A stretch of DNA of 34,190 nucleotides, taken from positions 1 through 34,190 of the forward strand of contig JAEUKK010000064.1 in NCBI GenBank assembly GCA_016792625.1, written 5' to 3'. Shown piece after piece: positions 7,547 through 16,820 of this stretch (within the stretch, counting starts at the first letter, position 1; each line of letters starts with the position of its first letter). The DNA comes from Deltaproteobacteria bacterium. Its GTDB lineage: Bacteria; Myxococcota_A; UBA796; UBA2385. The notes beneath the pieces are model-generated. The model saw only the letters and a program-made list of their open reading frames with translations, searched no databases and was not told the DNA's origin. The position numbers and the translations under genes are program-made.

Positions 7547-7575
7547 ATTATAGTGTATCCGTAGCCACACCCGGA
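7547..7575 (-). promoter_or_regulatory. Possible promoter for the orphan gene
   Basis: A perfect TATAAT (minus strand, 7552-7547) stands out in this GC-rich genome about 80 bp upstream of the start codon. No good -35 box is seen at the expected distance, so this rests on the -10 alone. Confidence 0.35.
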
Positions 7576-7631
7576 CGCACGGTCCGCCCGCCGCGCCCGA
7601 CCGCGCCCGGCGCCCGCAGGGCCCGCGCAGC

Positions 7632-7662
7632 GGGGCCGCGCCCCGCGCGGCGGAGCGGCCCC
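7632..7662. terminator. GC-rich hairpin downstream of argH
   Basis: GGGGCCGC (7632-7639) and GCGGCCCC (7655-7662) form a perfect 8-bp stem with flanking complementarity, about 80 bp past the argH stop. No T-tract follows on the minus strand, so its role as terminator is uncertain. It also resembles the GC-rich intergenic element near 17878 and 34143. Confidence 0.3.
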
Positions 7663-7740
7663 GCGCGGGACCTTGGCCCGCGCGGAATGGGCCGCGAACC
7701 CCGCAGGGGGCCGAAGTGGCGCCCAGTGGCTTCGCTTGGG

Positions 7741-9114
7741 TCAGACCGCGTTGAGTTCGCCCAAGCTGGCCCGCAGCAGCGCCACTTGGCGCTCGACCTC
7801 GGACCAGGCCGTGCCGCCGCGGCTGGTCCTCCGCTCGGCGGCCGCCGCCGGATCCAGCGCGTCGAGCGCCGCTTCGGTGAAGGCGGGGTGCTCTTCTTGC
7901 AGCTCGGCGAGGCTGAGGCTCGACAGGTCTTGGCCCCGCGCCTCGCAGCGCTTGACCAAGCGGCCCGCCACGTGGTGCGCCTCGCGGAAGGGCACGCCGC
8001 GGCCGGCCAGCCAGTCGGCCAGCTCGGTGGTCAGCGAAAAGTCGCCACGCAGCTCAGGCCCCGCCTTGACTTGCAGGCTCGCATAGCAGCCGGCCAAGAC
8101 CTGCACGCAGGACCGGGTCGAGGCCACGGCCTCAAACAGGGCCGGGCGGTCCTCTTGCAGGTCGCGGTTATACGCCAGCGGGAGCGCCTTGATCAGCGTC
8201 AGCATCGACATCAAGGCGCCGTAGGCCCGCCCGGTGCGGCCGCGCACGAGCTCGGCGGCGTCGGGGTTGCGCTTCTGGGGCATGATGCTGCTGCCGGTGC
8301 TCCAAGCGTCAGACAGCCGCACCAGATCAAACTCACGGGTCGACCAGAGCACCAATTCTTCGGCCATGCGGCTCATCTGGCCCGAGAGGATGGCGCAGGC
8401 GGCGCAGACCTCAATGAGGTGGTCGCGGGCGGCCACCGCGTCCATGGCGTTCTCGAGCACGCCGTCAAAGCCGAGCAGCGCGGCCGTCATCGCCCGGTCG
8501 ATGGGGTGGGGCGTGCCAGCCATGGCCGCCGCGCCCAAGGGGCTGCGGTTCACCCGCTTGCGCGCGTCGGCGAGGCGCTCGCGGTCACGGGACAGGGCCC
8601 AGGCGTGGGCCAACAGCACGTGGCCAAACCAGACCGGCTGGCCCCGCTGCAGGTGGGTGTAGCCAGGGACCAGGGTTTTGCCGCTGCGTTGGCAGAGGTC
8701 AAGCAAGGCGCCGATGAGGTCGCGCAGGTCGGCGTCGAGGCTGTCGAGCTGCTCCCGCGTCCACAGGCGGACGTCGGTGTTGACTTGGTCGTTGCGCGAG
8801 CGCGCCGTGTGCAGCTTGCCCGCCGGGGCGCCGATGAGCGCGGCGAGCCGCCCCTCGACCGCCATGTGGATGTCTTCTTGGTCGATGCCCGGCTGCCAGC
8901 CAGCCTCAAGCTCGGCCGCCACCTGGTCGAGGCCGCTGAGGATGGCCTGCAGCTCGTCATCGTCGAGGATGCCCACCGCGCGCAGCATGGTCGCGTGGGC
9001 CTTGCTGCCGGCGATGTCTTGGCGCCACATCAACATGTCGGTGCTGAGCGACTCGGAGAAGCGCAGCATCAACGCGGCGGGCCCGCCGCTGAACCGTCCA
9101 TCCCACAGGGCCAT
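7741..9114 (-). CDS. argH: Argininosuccinate lyase
   Basis: 457 residues, the usual length. It catalyses the last step of arginine synthesis, argininosuccinate to arginine plus fumarate. The fumarase/aspartase superfamily signature GSSIMPQKRNP is at 274-284 and includes the catalytic serine loop. TARSRNDQV (103-111) and GYTHLQRGQP (151-160), with the substrate-contacting His154, are also typical of ArgH. The ATG at 9114 follows GGGAGGGGCC, a good ribosome binding site. It is the last gene of the argR-argG-argH cluster, 155 bp after argG on the same strand. Cytoplasmic homotetramer by family knowledge. Confidence 0.97.
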   Translation of the reverse strand: MALWDGRFSGGPAALMLRFSESLSTDMLMWRQDIAGSKAHATMLRAVGILDDDELQAILSGLDQVAAELEAGWQPGIDQEDIHMAVEGRLAALIGAPAGKLHTARSRNDQVNTDVRLWTREQLDSLDADLRDLIGALLDLCQRSGKTLVPGYTHLQRGQPVWFGHVLLAHAWALSRDRERLADARKRVNRSPLGAAAMAGTPHPIDRAMTAALLGFDGVLENAMDAVAARDHLIEVCAACAILSGQMSRMAEELVLWSTREFDLVRLSDAWSTGSSIMPQKRNPDAAELVRGRTGRAYGALMSMLTLIKALPLAYNRDLQEDRPALFEAVASTRSCVQVLAGCYASLQVKAGPELRGDFSLTTELADWLAGRGVPFREAHHVAGRLVKRCEARGQDLSSLSLAELQEEHPAFTEAALDALDPAAAAERRTSRGGTAWSEVERQVALLRASLGELNAV

Positions 9115-9269
9115 GGCCCCTCCCCGCGGCCACCGACCGCTGCGCAGCGACGGCGGAGCCGAGGCCCCGCCGTCTGAAACTCAAGCTCGATGCAGCCACA
9201 CCGCGCGGCGCGCACCGTAGATTGGGTCAACGTGCAGCGGGGCCAACGACCCCACCCACGCGCCCGGCC

Positions 9270-10516
<1,247 letters not shown>

Positions 10517-10520
<4 letters not shown>

Positions 10521-10981
10521 GGGAGATCCTCCTCGCCGTCGGCGAGGGCGCGGATGGCCGCGGCGAGGGCTTCGCAGCGGTCCGGGTGGGTGGGGGCGAT
10601 AAAAACGGTGTCGTCGCCAGCGACCGTCCCGAGGATGTCGGGGCTGTCCCAGGCGTCGAGGAAGCCGGCCACGCCTTCAGCGCGGCCGTTGAGCGTGCGA
10701 ATGACGACCATCACGGTGTTGTGCTGCACCGAGGTGATCTCCATCCCGACCACCTCGCGCAGCACCTTCATGTACCGGGCGCGGTTGTCGATGCGGTAGC
10801 GGAAGCCCGAGGGCCCGCGCTCACGCGCGATGCCCATGTCTTGCAGGTCGCGTGAGAGCGTGGCCTGGGTGCACTCGATGCCCTGGGCCGCCAAGAGCGC
10901 GCTGAGCTGCTCTTGGCTGCTGACCTCGTGCTCTTGCAGCAGGCGCCGGATGTGCGCGCGCCGTCGATGCTTCTCCGCCAC
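10517..10981 (-). CDS. argR: Arginine repressor ArgR
   Basis: 154 residues from a GTG at 10981. This start is preferred because GGAG lies 5 bp upstream and the length fits ArgR (about 150-156). The longer ATG start at 11032 would place coding sequence over the operator and promoter. The N-terminal winged helix-turn-helix (about residues 8-60; SSQEQLSALL, TQATLSRDLQDMGI) binds ARG boxes. The C-terminal domain carries the GTVAGDDTVFI segment, the arginine-binding and hexamerisation GDDT motif. It represses, or in some species activates, arginine genes when arginine is bound. First gene of the argRGH operon, and probably autoregulated through the palindrome at 11010-11027. Confidence 0.93.
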
Positions 10982-11007
10982 GCCCGCTCCGGGGTTGAGG
11001 GCGGGCC

Positions 11008-11036
11008 GCCATACACGATCCTGTATGGTCATGCAA
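11008..11036 (-). promoter_or_regulatory. argRGH promoter with ARG-box-like operator
   Basis: On the minus strand TTGCAT (11036-11031) and TATGGC (11013-11008) are spaced 17 bp. Between and over them lies the palindrome CATACA-N6-TGTATG (11010-11027), similar in layout to ARG boxes. A hexameric repressor bound here would block polymerase. The predicted transcript begins near 11001, about 20 nt before the GTG start of argR. The boxes are inferred by eye. Confidence 0.5.
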
Positions 11037-11166
11037 GGGCGCGCATCGAGCCGTCACGCAGCGGCCCAACAGGAGGACCGGGCCGCGCCAGCGCCAGGGG
11101 CGCCTCACCGCGCTGCGTGCAGCACCCCTGCGAAAACGCCGTGAGGGAGGCCGCTGTGCTGAGCGT

Positions 11167-11237
11167 CGCGGATCCACGCGAACCCTGGCGTCGAGGATGA
11201 CGCGCTGCAGGCCATCTTGACCGACGGTGGATCCGCG
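11167..11237. repeat. Long-loop inverted repeat
   Basis: CGCGGATCCAC (11167-11177) and GTGGATCCGCG (11227-11237) are a perfect 11-bp inverted repeat with a 49-bp loop, in the gap between the argR promoter and the HTH gene. The role is unknown. Confidence 0.6.
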
Positions 11238-11239
11238 CC

Positions 11240-11294
11240 GCGGACCGGGCTGCGGACCGGGCTGCGGACCGGGCTGCGGACCAGGCTGCGGAAC
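11240..11294. repeat. Tandem 12-bp repeat, four copies plus partial
   Basis: GCGGACCGGGCT repeats at 11240, 11252 and 11264, then with one change (GCGGACCAGGCT) at 11276, then a partial copy at 11288. It lies just past the 3' end of the HTH gene, outside any supported gene. Near-identical units suggest recent slippage expansion, so copy number may vary between strains. Confidence 0.9.
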
Positions 11295-11310
11295 GAACAG
11301 CAGGCCGCGC

Positions 11311-11565
11311 TCAGGCGGTGCGGCGCTCGCGCTCGCGCAGGATGCGGTCGACCTCGGGGTAGATGCGGTAGTGGGTGATCACCTCGCCGAAGGTGTTCTT
11401 CCACTGGCGCACGCGCTCGCGGCTGACGTCGAACTCATTGGCGATGGTCTGGCCGCTCTCGCCGACGGCGAGGGCCTCGAGCAGCCGGCGGAACTTGGTT
11501 CGGCCGTAGGACTTGATGAAATTCCGCGCGACACGCTCGCGGCTCTTGGGCGATGCGACAGACAT
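11311..11565 (-). CDS. Small HTH protein resembling sigma region 4
   Basis: 84 residues from an ATG with GGAG 8 bp upstream. Residues about 33-58 (LAVGESGQTIANEFDVSRER then VRQWKNTF) form a helix-turn-helix. The VSRERVRQ core is like sigma-70 region 4.2, which reads -35 elements. Nothing else of a sigma factor is present and flanks are basic (KSRERVARNFIKSYGR, RILRERERR). It is therefore probably a stand-alone DNA-binding regulator. Targets are unknown. The 630-bp gap upstream carries several palindromes that could be its own control region. It is not clearly linked to argR or to the tad-like operon upstream. Confidence 0.7.
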   Translation of the reverse strand: MSVASPKSRERVARNFIKSYGRTKFRRLLEALAVGESGQTIANEFDVSRERVRQWKNTFGEVITHYRIYPEVDRILRERERRTA

Positions 11566-12199
11566 ACGCGAAGCTCCCGTACCCGTGGCCGGGCCGGAGG
11601 GTGGTCGTGGCCCCCCGCCGGGCGCGGGTCGGCGCTGGCGATGGGATGGAGCCGCCGAGGGGACGGCGGGCGCACCCCGCCGCCGGTGTCGGCCGGCAGC
11701 GCGGGGGAGAGGCGCGCCAAGACCGCCGCGGGGGCGGGCTCAGCGCAGTCGGCAGGTGCAGCGCGCCGCGGGGCGCGGACCGCCCAGAGCGCGAGGCAGG
11801 GGCGGGCGCCGGGGGCGGCCGCGCTCGGCGATCACCCCAGACCCGATCACCCTACGCGCTTCCCGTTGACGCGTCAATCATTCGTGGAATCACCGGCGTT
11901 CCACGGTGGGCCGGGCTGTCAAGATCACGCCAAGCGCGCCTTGTTCCCGCGCTCCGATCCAGCGTGATCGGGGGGTGGCCGCGCTCGCCGAAGATCCGCA
12001 GCCCGCCGCGCCGGGGCGGCTCGGGCCCGACGTGGAACCCGGGCCGCGCGCCCCGGACTTTTTCACGCCGCGGGGTGTTTCGCCCGCCCCTGCGCGGCGC
12101 GCCCGCCCACACAAGGGGCCCGAGATCGTCGAAGACGACGTCAGGCAGACGATCCGATCCCCGTCGGTTCGCCGTGCGCCAGGCCCCGCGCGCCGCCGC
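11566..12199. other. Gene-free stretch with palindrome cluster
   Basis: No convincing gene is found on either strand; open frames are Arg/Pro-rich shadows. Between 11866 and 11969 three dyads follow each other: TTGACGCGTCAA (11866-11877), CGTGGAA-N9-TTCCACG (11883-11905) and GATCACGC-N31-GCGTGATC (11923-11969). The stretch is 3' of the tad-like operon and 5' of the HTH gene. Confidence 0.6.
11849..11877 (-). promoter_or_regulatory. Possible promoter for the HTH gene
   Basis: On the minus strand TTGACG (11877-11872) and TAGGGT (11854-11849) are 17 bp apart. The -35 box is half of the perfect palindrome TTGACGCGTCAA, a natural operator position. The -10 is poor and the leader would be about 280 nt. 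Confidence 0.3.
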
Positions 12200-12646
12200 T
12201 CAGGGCGCGATGGGCTGGTTGGTCAACATGAAGGTGCTGCGGGCGGTGAGCTCGTCGGGCACCGGCAGCAGGCCGGCGGCGGCCGAGGCGTAGCTCAGGC
12301 GCGTGATCACCTCGACCACCGTGTAGCCCTCGACCTCGTCGAGCTCGGCGGAGAGGGCGCAGAGGCCGGCGGCCTCGTCCTCGGCGGTGCAGGACAGGCC
12401 TTGGAGGGCCAGGCCCTCGCGCAGCATGGCCACCGCCTCGGCCGGCGCCTCGTCGAGCGGGATCCCGGGGGTGGCCGCCCAGCGCGCCGCGTCGCGGGTC
12501 GCGCTCTGCACCGACAACATCCGCGAGAACATCATGCCGTACTCGATGATGCCGAGCAGCATGGCCATGAGCAGCGGCATGAGCAGGGCGAACTCGATGA
12601 GCTCGGCGCCGCCCTCTGCGCAGCGCCGCGGGAGGCTCCGCCTCAT
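12200..12646 (-). CDS. TadE-family pilus-assembly-like protein (second copy)
   Basis: 148 residues. The N terminus has the TadE pattern: a short basic leader, then GAELIEFALLMPLLMAMLLG (12-31), a pseudopilin-like glutamate followed by one membrane helix. A YGMMFSRMLSVQSATRDAAR segment follows, with the conserved V/A-x-x-A-x-R-D-A-A-R pattern. The rest is a small extracytoplasmic domain with two cysteines. TadE/TadF-type proteins are minor pseudopilins of Flp/Tad pili, but none of the Tad ATPases or secretin genes are in the window. It overlaps the preceding TadE gene by 4 bp (ATGA) and is last in a four-gene operon. Confidence 0.82.
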   Translation of the reverse strand: MRRSLPRRCAEGGAELIEFALLMPLLMAMLLGIIEYGMMFSRMLSVQSATRDAARWAATPGIPLDEAPAEAVAMLREGLALQGLSCTAEDEAAGLCALSAELDEVEGYTVVEVITRLSYASAAAGLLPVPDELTARSTFMLTNQPIAP

Positions 12647-13044
12647 TGGACCTCCAGGTAGTAGACGTAGCCCGCGCTGAGCTGGGTGGGGACGGGGACC
12701 AAGCGCACCAGCGGGCGGTAGGCGACGTCGGCCACGCAGCGCAGGCGCAGGGTCGGGTGGCTGCCCTCGATGGTGCTGCGCACCACGCAGGCGCCGTCGT
12801 CGCAGCGCACGCCCAGGCCGCTGAGCGCGGTCAGGGTCAGGGCCTCGACCTCGGCGTCGATGTCGTCCGAGGCGGGGTCGAGGGTGGCGCCCTGGCGGCA
12901 GCCCTGGCGCATGGCCTCTTGGACGGCGGTGCGCTGGAAGAAGAGCCAGCCGAACTCCATGATCCCGAAGATGATCGTGAGCAAGACCGGCAGGAGGAGG
13001 GCGAATTCGAGGTGCGCGCTGCCCCGGCGCGCCCGGCGGCTCAC
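12643..13044 (-). CDS. TadE-family pilus-assembly-like protein (first copy)
   Basis: 133 residues from a GTG that overlaps the upstream stop (GTGA). Residues 8-30 (GSAHLEFALLLPVLLTIIFG) carry the TadE-type leader with Glu13 and a single membrane helix. After it come QRTAVQEAMRQGCRQGA and a soluble domain with a CDDGAC cysteine pair that could form a disulfide outside the cell. Tight coupling to the other TadE-like gene and to the TadG-like VWA protein suggests they form one envelope complex. Confidence 0.8.
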   Translation of the reverse strand: MSRRARRGSAHLEFALLLPVLLTIIFGIMEFGWLFFQRTAVQEAMRQGCRQGATLDPASDDIDAEVEALTLTALSGLGVRCDDGACVVRSTIEGSHPTLRLRCVADVAYRPLVRLVPVPTQLSAGYVYYLEVQ

Positions 13045-13823
13045 CGGCGCCCCCGGCGGGCGGGCGGGGCGGCGGCGGCGGCGTTCTCCAGCGTGGCGGC
13101 CACCAGGGCGTCGGCCCGCTCGGGCTCTTGGCCGAGCTGCAACAGCACCGGCATCATGCCGTTGAGCTGATCTTCGGTGAGGCGGCCCCGGTAGCGGGCC
13201 CGCAGCGCGGCCTCACCCGCCTCGGCGGTGTAGCCCTCGCCGAGGTGCTCGAGCCCGCCGCTGCCCCCGCGGGCCTGCACCCAGGCCTCTTCGCTGACCG
13301 TGGGGCGGGCGTAGGGCACGCGGCCGACCTCGGCCAGACCGGCCTCAGGCACGCTGCAGTCGAGCACCAAGCCCTCGACGGGGCCCTTGATCTCCCAGGG
13401 GGTGGCGCCCCGGGCGGGCCAGGCCGTGCGCTCCCCCGCGGTGGCCCGCAGGCGGCGGCGCGGGCCCGGCGGCAGCTCGATGGTGAAGGTGTTGCCCTCG
13501 CGGATCTCGACCGTGGCGATCTGCACCGGCGGCGCGGGCGTGTCGGTGCCCTGCTGCAGGCCGCTGGGCACGCGCTCGGCGATCACCGTCCAGGGGCCCT
13601 CGGTGCCCGGGCACTGGATCTCGCCGCGGACCGCGACCGGGGCGGGCGCGGCGCTGGGCGGGGTGAGGGCGGGCGCGGCCAGCTCCTCCTTCGGATCAAC
13701 GCCGGTGGCGCCATCCTCGGGCAGAGGGGCCCCCTCCTCCCCTCCCCCGCATCCAACGGAGAGGGCGAGGGCGAGGCGGGCGCAGGCGGCGCGGCGCGCG
13801 CGGGTGCGTGGGGGCGTGTGCAT
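13041..13823 (-). CDS. Putative lipoprotein of the tad-like operon
   Basis: 260 residues. An Arg-rich start is followed by a hydrophobic stretch and SVGCGGGEE, a lipobox-like site with the Cys about residue 25, so it is probably lipid-anchored. A Pro/Ala-rich linker leads to a beta-rich domain (about 65-150; VQIATVEIREGNTFTIELPP) and a helical C terminus with LTEDQLNGMMPVLLQLGQE, ending in Ala/Arg-rich sequence. No family is recognised. It starts at the A of the TGATG overlap with the VWA gene and ends inside the start of the first TadE gene, so the four genes are surely one transcript. Confidence 0.7.
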   Translation of the reverse strand: MHTPPRTRARRAACARLALALSVGCGGGEEGAPLPEDGATGVDPKEELAAPALTPPSAAPAPVAVRGEIQCPGTEGPWTVIAERVPSGLQQGTDTPAPPVQIATVEIREGNTFTIELPPGPRRRLRATAGERTAWPARGATPWEIKGPVEGLVLDCSVPEAGLAEVGRVPYARPTVSEEAWVQARGGSGGLEHLGEGYTAEAGEAALRARYRGRLTEDQLNGMMPVLLQLGQEPERADALVAATLENAAAAAPPARRGRR

Positions 13824-15181
13824 CAGGGCACCAGCACGATCTGCGAGCGGTAGACGATCTCGGCGAAGACCGCCTCGAGCTCGGCGGGGGTCCGCGGGTT
13901 GAAGACGACGCCCTCGCCGGTGGCCAGGCGCCGGTAGTAGGTCAGGGCCGCGGCGTTGCTGCCGTAGATGACCGGGTAGATGTGCACCCGCTCATCTTCC
14001 CAGAGCTGCTGGGCGAACGTGGCGGTGGCGCCGAGCAGATCGCCGCCTGACCGGCAGGGCTCGGGCATGGCCGCGCGGTTGGCCCCGCCGGGGCAGAAGT
14101 CGATGCCGTCGCCGAGCACGATGAGCATGCGGTGCGAGCCGGGCAGGCCGTTGTCGTCGATCTCTTGCGCGGCGACCTGCAGGCCCCACAGCACGCCGTT
14201 GCCGTGGCTGTAGGTGTTCAGCCACTCGTTGAAGCGGGCGTGGGTGGTGGCGGGCTGCAGCGCCTCGAGGCCGGCGTTGCAGTGCGGCTCGCAGCACTTG
14301 TAGGTGCGCTCGGCGGCGCCCCACTTGGCGTAGTGGCTCTCGCCGGTGTTGAGCGCGTGCAGCGACTCGTGGCTGCTCACCGCCCGCCAGCCCACGATGT
14401 CGATGGCCTCGGTGGTCGTCTCGTTCGCCCCAAATGAGTAGCGCGCGTAGTAGCGCACGAAGGGATCGAGGGTGCACAGGCAGATCTCGCGGTCCCACCG
14501 GGCCTGCAGCGTGCCGTAGTTGTCGCGCAGGTTCTGCAGCGGGTCATGCAAGAAGCCCGCGTCGCCAAAGCCCACAAAACCGACCGTGTCGGCGCCGTTG
14601 GGGTCGGTGTCGCGCATGGCCTGCAGCGCCAAAAGCGCCCCTTCTTTGGCGCTGGCCATCTTGGCCCCGTCGGCCATCGAGCAGCTCTGGTCGAGCACGA
14701 ACATCAGCTCACGCGGCTGGATGGCCGAGACCGCCGACAGGTCGCCGCCGCGGGCCCCGATGGGCAAGCCGAGGCGCGGGGCCAAGAACAGCTCGGTGGT
14801 CAGCACATCGTCTTGGTCAATGACGACCTGGACGGCGTTGTCGCGCGAACCCCCGCTCGAGTAGCTGTAGGTGTCGAAGTCATAGGAGCCGATCTCGACC
14901 GCGGCGTCTTCAAAACCGTTGCGCTCGAGCATGGCCCGGGCCACCGCCTCGACCCGCACAGGATCGCCGTCTTCGCGGGTGAACGCGATCATGCCCGCGT
15001 GCGCGGCGGCGTCGGCGGCGTTCTGGGCGCGCTGCCGCTGCATGATCATGAAGGTGAAGTCCACCGCCATCGACACGAAGACGAGCAGGGTGGTGAGCAG
15101 CAGGGCGACGAGCAGCGCGGTGCTGCCGCGGCGGTGGCGGTCGCGCAGGGCGGGGAGCGGCGCGCGGGGGTGGCTGGGCAT
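13823..15181 (-). CDS. TadG-like protein with VWA domain
   Basis: 452 residues from an ATG behind a strong GGAGG site. The basic N terminus and membrane helix (21-45), followed by QRQRAQNAADAAAHAGMIA (48-66), are the TadG/TadE-like Flp-assembly pattern. A von Willebrand factor A domain begins near 158 with the metal-ion motif D-x-S-x-S (D164, S166, S168) and continues to about 440. It contains an unusual Cys-rich insertion (CLC near 265, KCCEPHC near 315) and GDGIDF near 390. The bulk lies outside the cytoplasm. TadG proteins are thought to anchor Flp pili or bind the surface. Here the gene heads a small operon with two TadE proteins and a lipoprotein. Confidence 0.85.
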   Translation of the reverse strand: MPSHPRAPLPALRDRHRRGSTALLVALLLTTLLVFVSMAVDFTFMIMQRQRAQNAADAAAHAGMIAFTREDGDPVRVEAVARAMLERNGFEDAAVEIGSYDFDTYSYSSGGSRDNAVQVVIDQDDVLTTELFLAPRLGLPIGARGGDLSAVSAIQPRELMFVLDQSCSMADGAKMASAKEGALLALQAMRDTDPNGADTVGFVGFGDAGFLHDPLQNLRDNYGTLQARWDREICLCTLDPFVRYYARYSFGANETTTEAIDIVGWRAVSSHESLHALNTGESHYAKWGAAERTYKCCEPHCNAGLEALQPATTHARFNEWLNTYSHGNGVLWGLQVAAQEIDDNGLPGSHRMLIVLGDGIDFCPGGANRAAMPEPCRSGGDLLGATATFAQQLWEDERVHIYPVIYGSNAAALTYYRRLATGEGVVFNPRTPAELEAVFAEIVYRSQIVLVP

Positions 15182-15318
15182 CGTGCCTCCACCACCCCTT
15201 GCGGACCGGAGCCCTGCGGACTGTAGCGGACCGGCGCCCACCTCCGCCGAGAGGGCCCGGGCGCGGCGCCCCCGATAGAGGCGGCCGCCGCCCACCTCCC
15301 CCACGCCCGGGACCCCGC

Positions 15319-16806
15319 ATGTCCACCGACGCCGCCCCGTCCGCAGTCCGCCACACGCGCATCGTCGCCACGATCGGCCCGGTCAGCCGCGACCCCGAGG
15401 TGCTCAAGCAGCTCATCCAGGCCGGGGTCGACGTCTGCCGCATCAACTGCTCCCACGCGAGCGCCGAGGCCATCCGCGGCGATGTGGCCCGCATCCGGCG
15501 CACGGCCATGGCCTGCGGCAAGAACGTGGCGGTGCTGCTCGACCTGCAGGGCCCGAAGATCCGCACCGGCAAGGTGCAAAAGCCCCTGCCCCTCGAGCGC
15601 GGCGACGTGCTGCGCGTGGTGATGGACAGCGCGCTGGTCGGCACCGGCGAGCCCGAGCCCGGGCGCGTCTTCGTCGTGGGCACGACCTGGACGCGCATGT
15701 CCCTCGACGTGCTGCCCGGCGAGCCGGTGCTCTTCGCCGATGGCGCGCTGCTCGGCCAAGTGGTGGCGGTGCGCCAGGGCGGCGCGGGCCCCGACGAGGT
15801 CGACATCCGCATCGACGTGGGCGGCGCGCTGGGCAGCAACAAGGGCATCAACATGCCCGAGACCAAGATCCAGGCCCCCGCGCTGACCGAGAAAGACCTG
15901 CACGACGTCGCTGTGGGGGTCGAGGCCGGCGCTGACTATGTCGCGCTCAGCTTCGCCCGCAGCGCCGATGACGTGAACATGCTGCGGGCCGAGCTGCAGC
16001 GCCTGGGCGCCGGCGACGTGCCCATCGTGGCCAAGATCGAGAAGCCGCAGGGTGTCGCCAACATCGACGAGATCTTGCAGGTGGTGCAGGGGATTATGGT
16101 CGCCCGCGGCGATCTCGGCGTCGAGATCCCCTTCGAGCAAGTGCCCGGCGTCCAGAAGATGTTGATCGAGAAGGCGAACAAGGCCGGCGTGCTGGTGATC
16201 ACCGCCACCCAGATGCTCGACAGCATGGAGCGCAACCCGCGCCCCACCCGCGCCGAGATCACCGACGTGGCCAACGCCATCCTCGACGGCACCGACGCGG
16301 TGATGCTCTCGGGCGAGACCGCCTCGGGCAACTGGCCCATCGAGGCCGTCTCGGTGATGGACCGCATCGCCCGCCAGGTCGAGGGCAGCGAGTGGTTCCG
16401 CCTGCCGCCGCTGCACCACCTGCCGGCGAGCAGCGTGGCCGAGGGCACCGTGCTGCGGGCCGCTTGCTACGCCGTGCGCGAGGTCTCGGCGCCGATGGTG
16501 GTGTTCACCTGGACGGGGGCCACCGCGATCAAGGCGAGCAAAAGCCGGCCCCGCCAGGGCGTCTTCGCGATCACGCACAACCACCAGGTCGCCGACCGCC
16601 TCGCGATGGCCTGGGGCGTGCGGGCGGTGACGCTGCCGGTCATCGAAGGCACCGACGAGCTGATCGCTGCCGGTGAGAAGGCCCTCATCGACGCTGGTTT
16701 CGTGCAGCCCGGCGCCGAGGTGGTGCTGCTCGCCGGCCGGGCCCCGATGCGCGGCGCCACCAACATGATGAAGGTCGAGGTCGTCGACGGCCGCTTCCAC
16801 CGCTGA
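15319..16806 (+). CDS. pyk: Pyruvate kinase
   Basis: 495 residues. It converts phosphoenolpyruvate and ADP to pyruvate and ATP, the final step of glycolysis. Signatures: RINCSH (41-46), LDLQGPKIRTG (75-84), the catalytic-lysine block VAKIEKPQG (237-245, Lys239), metal ligands Glu241 and Asp265 in ARGDLG, and ATQML (296-300). A C-terminal regulatory domain follows. The ATG at 15319 is the first with good alignment to the family N terminus; open frame to 15199 is spurious. It is divergent from the tad-like operon (137 bp apart) and convergent with the GAF gene. Confidence 0.97.
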   Translation: MSTDAAPSAVRHTRIVATIGPVSRDPEVLKQLIQAGVDVCRINCSHASAEAIRGDVARIRRTAMACGKNVAVLLDLQGPKIRTGKVQKPLPLERGDVLRVVMDSALVGTGEPEPGRVFVVGTTWTRMSLDVLPGEPVLFADGALLGQVVAVRQGGAGPDEVDIRIDVGGALGSNKGINMPETKIQAPALTEKDLHDVAVGVEAGADYVALSFARSADDVNMLRAELQRLGAGDVPIVAKIEKPQGVANIDEILQVVQGIMVARGDLGVEIPFEQVPGVQKMLIEKANKAGVLVITATQMLDSMERNPRPTRAEITDVANAILDGTDAVMLSGETASGNWPIEAVSVMDRIARQVEGSEWFRLPPLHHLPASSVAEGTVLRAACYAVREVSAPMVVFTWTGATAIKASKSRPRQGVFAITHNHQVADRLAMAWGVRAVTLPVIEGTDELIAAGEKALIDAGFVQPGAEVVLLAGRAPMRGATNMMKVEVVDGRFHR

Positions 16807-16820
16807 GGGCCCACGCCGAG

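Noticed and set aside
15046..16800. 584-codon minus-strand ORF
   Set aside because: It is antisense to pyruvate kinase, whose signatures are unmistakable.
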